A stretch of 64,000 nucleotides of DNA from Micromonospora sp. WMMD1082 (GTDB taxonomy: Bacteria > Actinomycetota > Actinomycetes > Mycobacteriales > Micromonosporaceae), in assembly GCF_029626175.1 (NCBI RefSeq), contig NZ_JARUBM010000002.1, positions 2,435,001-2,499,000 on the forward strand. Direction: 5' to 3'. The position numbers and the translations under genes are program-made. Position 1 is the stretch's first letter; the number at the start of each line of letters is the position of its first letter. A model generated the notes under the pieces. The model worked only from the letters and a program-made list of their open reading frames with translations. It did not search any database and had not been told where the DNA came from. Below are positions 9,001 through 18,000 of this stretch, piece by piece.

Positions 9001-12000
9001 CGTCGACCGTGTGGCGGAGGCTGACGATCTCCCGCAGTGACTGGTCGACCTGGCCCTGCACGGTCGCCGAGTAGGCGCCGATCTCGGGCAGGGTGTTGCG
9101 CCGGTTGTAGCCGCCGCCGAAACTGTGCCGGATTCGCGCCTCGGCGTCACGGGCGGGATCGCCGGTCAGCTGGTCGGGCGGCGGGTCCACTGCCCGCGCC
9201 GACCAGTCGACGCTGGCCGCCGGGGACGCCACCGCCTGCTCGATGTCCCACGCGCCGGAGGCGCCCGCGCCGAAGACCAGCACCCGGTCACCGGGGCGGT
9301 AGGCGTCGGCCAGGTTCTGCCCACCGAAGTCGACCGATGGTGCGGCCGGGCGGGGATCGCCGAACGAACCGTCCGGGGAGTGGCCGAGCCGGGCGGCCAC
9401 CTCGTCGGGCAGCGCGCTGGGGTCTACCGGACCGCCGTCCGGGTCGAAGACCTGCCCGGTCGAGGGGTCGACGGCGAAGCCGGAGATCGGATCGACCACC
9501 AGCGGATCGGTCGGTCGGCCGGCCAGGTCTGCCAGCAGCGGCAGATCCGACAGGCCCGTGCCGCTGCCACCGAGGACGGCCCGGACGGCCGGTGGCAGGG
9601 TGTCCGGGTCGACCGTGGAGCCGTCGGGAGCGTGGAACACCGGCGTGGGACCGGAGCGGTCGACGCGGTAACCGGTCGTCGGGTCGACGTAGTGGCCGGT
9701 GGTGGTGGCCGGCACGCTCGGCACCCGGGAGGGTCCGGGCCCGCTGGCGATGTCGACCGATGCGGTGAAGAAGTCCCGGCCGCCGACGGTCACCCGGAAG
9801 TTGGCGCCGTCGGGCCAGCCCACGGCGTCGACCGGTCGGGGCGTGATCGCCGTCGCCGTGCCCTGGTAGGTCGGCATGCCGCTCAGCGCCCGCGCCGCGC
9901 CCACCGCGTCGGCGAAGACGTCGGAGGGGGTGAACTGGGTGCCCTCCTCGGCCAGGTCGGCGGGCTGGAAGGGCAGACCGGGGAGTTCCAGCTCCGCGGG
10001 GATCTGCCCCATCAGCAGGGCCTGCCGCTCCGCCCACGGGTCGTGGCCCTGCGAGACACAGAGCACCGGCGGCAGGCCGCTCCCGGTGTCGGCGGCGGCC
10101 CCCATGGTGACGAAGTCGGCGGTGGCGGCCCACCCGCCACCGATCACCAGCCGGCCGAAGACGTGGTCGGGGGCGGTATCCAGTTCGGCGTCCACCCGGC
10201 CGGTCAGCGCGAGATCGGCGTCGTTGCGCAGCGCGGTGGCCTGCTGCGCCCAGGCGCGCGCCTCGGCGCGGATCGCCGACTGCGCCGCCCGGAGATCCGC
10301 GACGAGTTGCTGCCCGTCCGTGTGGGCGAGCCCGATCAGGGTCTCCACCTGCGCGGCGACCGGGCCCAGGTGGGCCCGGATCAGGTCGAGCCGGGCCTGC
10401 GCCGCCACCGGCCCGACGATCGGCACATTGCCGCCGAGCCCGTGTACGGCATGCGTCGGGTCCTGTTCCAGCAGTCCGGACGCGACGAGCAGGCTCAACG
10501 CCTCGGCGCGCAGCTGGGCGGCCTGGGCCGGATCGGCGACGGTGGCGCTGTCGGCGAGCACCACCCGCAGCTCGGCCAGGTGTCCGATGTCCCGCGCGGT
10601 GAGGACCCGGGTGCCGTCGCCCTCCGGCCGGGCGCCTTCGGTCAGCGCCGTGGTCGCGTCGAAGCGGATGCCGTCGGCCCGTTGCTGAGCGATCGTGTCC
10701 GCCTCGGCCAGCGTGGCGGCGACGGCCCGCCGGACGTGGTCCGGGTGCGCGCCGGTGGACACCTGCACCACCGCGCCGTCGGCGGTGTACTGGATGGTCG
10801 CCACGGGTGCGACCGGTGTGTCCGCCGGGGGGTCGCTCAGTTCGATCCGCACCTGGTAGGGGCCGTCGGGGGTGGTCAGGGTGACGGTCGCGGTGGCCGG
10901 GTCGACGCTCGCCCCGTCGGGCAGCGGCCCGCTGGTCAGCGCCGTCTGCACGGCCGCCGCGGTGCGAGCCGGGTCGGCGTCGAGCAGCGCGCCGCCAAAG
11001 GTCGTACCCGCGGCGGCCTGCCGCAGGTCGGGCCCGTCGGCGGCGGTGGTGGCCGAGGCGGGACCGGGCGGGGCCGGCGGGCCGCCGGGATCCGTCAGAC
11101 CGTCGGTTCCGGCTCGGGCCAGACCTGTCGACCCTTGATCCGGCCCTCGCGTCGCGCCTGGGCGTACTCCTCCATCACCCGTCGGGGCGGCAGGCTGGAG
11201 TGGGCCGTGATCACTCCCGACCGGTCGATGATGTAGCTCCCCTGGCCCACGTGTATCCCCGAGGCCCGGTCCTGCTCCGAGAGTCTCTCCCGGGCCAGCC
11301 AGCCAAACTCGAACTCCCGAAGCACGATCGGATTCGCGGTCCGCAGCAGTCGGCTGATCAGCGTCAGCGCCTCGTCCTCGGTCAACTCGCCCCTCTCCAT
11401 CAGGCATCATCATGGCCCAGAGGGCGTGGGTTTCACGAACGTCGGCGGCCGGCATGTCCGTCGACGTCGTCCCGGTCTGTGGATCCCACCACACCGGCGC
11501 GTCCGCGTCCGCCGGGAAGACGATCACGAAGGCGTGTGAGCCGTCGATCTCCGGCCGGCCGGCGTCGTCGAGGAGGACGTTCCCGGCGTCGTCGAGGAAC
11601 AGCCAGTCGGCCACCACCAACGCCGAGGCCCCCGGGCCGGCGTCCGCGACCCGTTGGTAGAGCTCGGCGTACTGGGCGGCCACCGCGTCGGTGCGGGCGG
11701 ACAGGTCGCCCGGCAGGTTCCCCGGGCCGCCGATCCACGCCCCGCCGATCCACGCCTCGGCCCGCTCCAGACCACCCCGCTCACCGGAGATGCGATCGAT
11801 CGAGCCGTCGTCGAACCGGTCCGCCCAGCGCGGCACGGACACCTGCGGGTCGCCGTGGAAGCTGGCCAGTGCCGCCAGCGAGCAGTCGACACAGTTGTTG
11901 CCCCGACCGGGCTGGTCCGGCCCGCCGTCGTTGACCAGCTGCCCGTACGGATGCGTCGACGGGTCGGCGAAGACCGCGTACCCCTCGGGGGCGTACAGGC

Positions 12001-15000
12001 TGGCGGCGAGGTCGTCCTGGAAGCGGGAGTCCTCCAGCGGTGCCAGCTCGCCCGGCCCGAACCGTCGGCCTTCCGGAAGCGACGGTCCGGCGCCGTCGTA
12101 CGTCAGGCCGTCGGGTCCGCCGTCGGCCAGACCTGCCGACCCGTCGTCCGGCCCTCCCGGCGGGCCTGCGTGTACTCCGTGATCAGCAGCGGTACCGGCA
12201 GACTCATCTGTGCTGTGATCACTCCCGTCCGGTCGATGATGTAGCTCCCGTGGCCCAGCTGCCTGCCCTCCGCCCGTTCCTGTGGCGACAGCTGCTCCTT
12301 CGCCAGCCAGCCGAACTCGAACGGATGCAGCTCGATCTCGTTCGCCGTGCCCAGTAGGCGCCTGATCAGCGCCAGCGCCTCGTCCTCCGTCATCCGATAC
12401 CCCTTCCACCGGGATCACCATCGACCACAGTGCGTACGTCTGCGACAGGTACGCGGCTGGGGGCTGCGGCCACGTCATCCCCCGTTGCGGATCCCACCAG
12501 ACCGGCCCCTCGGCACCCTCCGGGTAGACCAGGACGAGGGCGTGGGAATCCTGAATCTGTACGTTCCCACCGTCGAGGAGGAGTTCGCCAGTGTGGCGAT
12601 CCCGCTTGACCCATTCCGCCACGACAAGGGCCGCCGAGCCCGGACCGGCCTCCGCGACACGCTGGTGCAGCTGCGCGTACTGCTCGGCCACTGCCGCCGC
12701 GCGCTCGGCCGGCGTCGTGGGCAGCCCGTCCGAGCCACCGGACCAGTCGGCACCGAGCCACTCCTCGGCGCGGTCGAGACCACTCGCCTCGCCCGTCACG
12801 GTCTCGATCGACCCGTCCGGCCGGACGTCCGGCCAGCGGGGGAAGGAGACCCGGGGGTCGCCGTAGAAGCTGGACAACGCCGAGAGCGAGCAGTCCAGGC
12901 AGTTGTTGCTGCGACCCGACTGGCTCGGCCCACCGTCGTTGACCAGTGTGCCGTACGGATGCGTCGACGGATCGGCGAACACCGCGTACCCCTCGGGCGT
13001 CCGCAGGCTCTGCTCGACATCCCACTGGTAGCTCGGATCCTCCAACGGCGCCAGCTCACCCGGCCCGAGCCGCCGGGTCTGCGGCAACCCGTGGTCGGTG
13101 CCGAGCGGCACCGACGAGGGACCGGCCGGGTTCGCATCGGGCGACGCCGGGCCGGCGCCGCTCGGATCGCCGGCTCTGGTCCCCGTTTCCCCGATGTCGG
13201 CGGTCAGGCCGCCGAGCGGCAGATCTCCGTCAGTTCGTCCTCCGTCGGCAACGGCACCGTCGCGAAGTGCGCCACCTGGTGTTCCGCCGTCGCCCGGTCC
13301 ACCTGCTGGATCTCGTGGCGTTCCGGGTTCGCCCACAGGATCGCCGCCGCCACGTCCGGGCGGAACGCCCAGGCCCCCGTCGACCGGTCCCAGATCACCG
13401 CCTGGGTCGGCCCGGTGCTGTCCGCCTCCGCGATCAGGTTGACCGGTGGGCCGGCCGGATCGTCCGGTCTCCGGAGGAGGAAGTAGCCGAACGTCAGCGG
13501 CGCCATGCACGCCCCCCATCAGGTCAAGGTCCAGACCGGGCAGGTCGGACACCGCCAATCCTCGCGCGGCCAGCATGTCGGCGAACGTGCGGCCCTGCTG
13601 CCCGAGCCAGTCGAGGTACGACTCGCGCATGCTCGCCTGCCGGGGCGACGACATCCACTTGGCGAAGCTGGTGTCCTTCGGCGGGTCGAACCGTGAAGTA
13701 TCCATGCCGCCCGGCATGCTCGCCGCGATGCCGTTGGCCTTGTTGATGGCGAGGATGTCGAGGAACGCGTGCACGCGGCCGGCCGGTGACTGTGCCGGGT
13801 CGCGCATCACCTCGTACGGTGCGTGGGTCTGGCTGCCGATGGCGTAGCTGGTCGCGGTCGGGAACTGCAACTCGAAGGTACGCCCGGACGGTGACGTCAG
13901 CGTGCAGTTCAGACCGAAGAAGCGGTTCCCGTCGTGCCAGAAGTTCTTCAGGTCGGTGACCTGGTAGCCCTGCGCCTCCAACGACGAGAGGATCGTGTCC
14001 ACCGCCGGCCCGTACGCCTCGGACTCCGGACCCCGCACCGAGAACCGCACCACGTCGTTGACGGTGTCCAGCGCCGATCCGATGTCGTACCCGAGCGGTT
14101 CCAGCTCGGTGCGGAACTTGCGGGCCAGGGACTCGGCGCCCTTGACGCGGTGCTGCTCGCCGAGGGTGGTCAGCGCGTCCTCGCCGGTCAGCCCGAGCCG
14201 CGCGTTCACCTCGGCGTTGACGCCGTGCAGGTCGGCCAGGATCTGATCGGCGTCCACCCGCGCTCCGGTCAGCGCGTCGAGCAGGGTGGCCTGGTCGGTC
14301 TCCGGAAGCCCGTCCAGGTAGGGGCGCGCGGCCGGGTCACCGTCCGGTGAGGCGCCGCTCAGTCCGTCGGATCCGGTGTCGGCCAGACCTGACGGCCGGT
14401 GATCCGGCCCTCCCGCCGGGCCGCCGCGTACCGCTTCATGATCAGTGGTGGCGGCAGGCTGGGATGCGCGGTCACCACCCCCGTCTGGTCGATGATGAAC
14501 ACTCCCTGGCCCAGCTGCCGGCCCTGCGTCCGCTGCTGCGGGGAGAGCGTCTCCTGGGCTGCCCAGCCGAACTCGAACGGGAAGACCGCTACCGGGTTGT
14601 CCGTCCCGAGCAGCCTGATCATCAACTGCCGGGCTTCCTCCCTGCTCATCGGCATGACCGGGCTGCACCTCCATCGACCACAGGTTGTGTGTCAGTCCAA
14701 CGTAGTCCCCGGGCACCGAGTCGGTGGTAGTGCTGCCGAACTGCGGATCCCACCACACCGGTCCGTCCGCGTCCTGCGGGTAGACGAGCAGGAAGACGTG
14801 TTGGCCGGCGCCCTGCGTGTGGCCGTCGGCGTCGACCAGCGGGTCGCCGGTGCTCTCGTCGAACCCCAGCCAGTCGACCGCGACGACCGCGGCCGAACCC
14901 GGCCCCGCGGCAAGGACACGTTGGTACAGCTGCTCGTACCGGTCAGCCAGCGCCGCGGACCGCTCAGCGGGCGTACCCGGCAGGGCGTCGTTGTCACCGG

Positions 15001-18000
15001 TCCACTCCCCACCGATCCAACTCTCGATCCGGCCGAAGCCGTCCAGCTCGCCGAGTTCGGTGTCGAGGGATCCGTCGTCGAGCCGGTCCGGCCAGCGCGG
15101 ATGCGAAACCTGGGGATCACCGTTGAAGCTGGCCAGCGCCGCGAGGACGTTGTCGACACAGTTGTCGGCCCGGCCGGGCTGATCCGGCCCGCCGTCGTTG
15201 ATCAGCTGGCCGTATGGGTGGGTCGAGGGGTCGGCGAACGTCTCGTACCCGTCGGGTGTCCGCAGGCTGTCCGCGACATCGTCCTGGTAGCGCGGGTCTT
15301 CCAGCGGCGCCAGCTGGTCCGGCCCGAATTGGCGGGTGTCCGGCATCGGCCAACCCCGCATGTCAGGCCAGGCCGCCGGATCGGGGTTCGCTTCGGCGTC
15401 CGCGACGGGATCGCTCTCGGAGTTCGGATCGGGGTTGCGTTCGCGGTTCGAGTCGCCGGGCGTCACGTCCGAGCCGGTCGTATCCGCGTCGGCGCCGGGC
15501 CGGCCGGCCGGCCCGGCGTCCTGGTCCCGTCCGGTCGGCTGGGTCGCCGTCGGTACGTCCGCGGTCGAGGCCGGTGGAACGGGCGCCGTCGTGGTATCGC
15601 CCGTGCTGACCGGTCGGACCGGATCGCCCTCGGCGTCGAGCACGATCGACCAGACGCCGTCCACCTCACCGGCGTAGAGCGGGTCGACATCGGAGACCAG
15701 ACCTCGCTGCCCATCGACCCAGATGATCGTGCCGTTGTGGTTCACGGCGTTCCAGGTGTGGGCGCGGCCACTATCGCCCGGCCACTGGCCGATGACCAGG
15801 GCAGCGGCCCCGGGACCAGCCGCACGGAGAGCCTCAGCGACCGCGTCCAAGGCGGGAGCGCCGCTGCCGTGGTGTCCGAACGTGGACCGCAATGCCTGTT
15901 CCTGCCGGGCGGTGCTGCCCCGTTCCACCTCGGATGACGGAACCGTCGGCGCCGCCACGTCGGGACGGCCGTACCAGGTCGACAAGACGGACAGCCCGAC
16001 GTCGGCGCAGTTCGTGCTGCGTCCGGGGACCGTCGGCCCACCATCGTTGAGCAGACCTGCCCATGACCCGCTGCGCGGATCCGGGTGGACGGTGGGGCGG
16101 CCTGTCCCTGGGTCCCGAGGCACGGCCGAGTCGAGCGCATCCTGGTCGGCTTGGTCTGGCGGCACCAGACCGTCCAGATGCCCGTACGGCCGGCTGTCAC
16201 TGAGCGACGGACCGTTGCCCACCACGCCGGGCACGGACGGCTGGTAGGCAGCGACGTCACGAGCCGGGTCGGTGATCGGCTCGATGTTGAACTGCGGCAG
16301 GAAATGTGCGCAGGACCGGCACGGCGGTCGATAATGCCCAAGTTCGTACGTGACGCCGCCAGATCTAGCAGTGGCAACCTGATGCGTCACGATCTTGGCG
16401 CTATCGAACGCGTTCAGCGCGTACTGCTCGAAGTTGCCGGGCTCACCCGCGTCCCGCCACTGCTGTTCGAGTAGGTAGAGCTGGTCGGAAACCAGGGCGA
16501 CCTCGGCACACTTGCCGTGTCCGCCGCCCTTACTAGTACCCAACGCCGCTGCTGCCCGATCAAGCGCCGCCTGTGCGAGCGGATGCACGGCCGGCTGGGT
16601 AGCCGGGTTGGTGCTCTTGTCGGCGGTCATGCTGGTGTGCGTGGTGATGTCGCCGTTGGGCATCAGCAACGCGCCGGCCATACCGGGCTGTTTGCCCTTG
16701 GAGATCGTCCCAGCCTTGACCTCCGTCCGGACGGTCTCCGCCAGCGTCCGCGACGCCTCGATCACGGCGCGCTCCGCGTCGGGACCGGTGGGGTCGCCGT
16801 CGACCGACGTCGGATCCAGGTGCCAGCTGTGCGTACCGCGTCCGGTCGGGCCCTCCGACCGTTTGAGGGTCTGCGGGTCGACCGGGCCGGTGTCGACGCT
16901 CGGCGCCGGGGGGCCACCGTGCAGGGTTCCGCTACTGGCCGGCACCGGAACGACGACCGGCCCGTCGGCGGTGGTTCGCTGGCCCGGGTCGGTCCGGTCC
17001 GGGTTCGGATCGGTGTCGGCAGCGGGAGTGCGGTCGGGAGAGGCAGCGGTCGGCTCGATGCCCGCCGTCTGTGCCGGCACCGCCGGGGCGGGGGTGGCCG
17101 GCTGGTCCTGTGTGGGCTCGACCTGCTGACTCGGCCCCGCCGGCTGGGTCGGGTCGGTCGAGGTCGGGCCGGTGGTCGGGGCCAGCGAGATCGAACCGGC
17201 CGAGTTCGCCGCGGCGGGATCCACCACTGGCCCGGCCGGCGTCGTACGGCCCGGTGCCGGTTGCGTCGCGGTGTTGCCGGTCGTGGACTGGGTGTTCGTA
17301 CCCGCCGGCGGTGTGCCGGTCGTGGTCGGCGTTGCCGCGTTGGGGGTGCTCGCCACCGCTGGGCCGGTTGTCGCGGACGGCCCGGTCGCGGAGGCCGGGA
17401 CGGGGGTACCGGTGGGCGTCACGTTGCCCGGCGGCGTGACCACCGGAGCCGCGGGCGGTGCGGCCACCGGGGTGACGGGTGGCACGCCGGGCAGCACCGC
17501 CGGTGGCGTGTCCACGGTGACGGAACCGGCCTGGTCGGCGACGGGCCCCGGGTCGGCGAAGTCGCTCGTGGGGGTGTCGGTCAGCGTGCGACCGGGGCCT
17601 GTCGACCCGTCGCCGGGCGTGGGCGTGGTCGTGGTGGCATCCGGCTGCGGGCCGGCGACCGGCCCGGCGCCGGTCTGATCCGTCGAGCCGGTCGTCGTCC
17701 GGTCGGCGCCAGGCGACGCGGTGTCGGGCGAACCGGTAGCGGGCGAGCCGATGCCGGGCGAACCGGTAGCGGGCGAGCCGGTTTCGGGCGAGGCGGTGTC
17801 GGGCGAGGCGGTGTCGGGCGAGGCAGCGACTGGCGTGCCCTGGCTGTCCGGCGTGGCGTTCCGGCCGGTGGTGTCGGTGGCACCGCCTTCCACTGTGGTG
17901 CCCTCGGTCGGCACCCCGCCGGGAGCCGTGGCCGCCACGTCGGCGGGGACACCGGCTACGGTCCCGGGCGAGCCGTCGACCCGCGACGAGCCGTCCGCCG

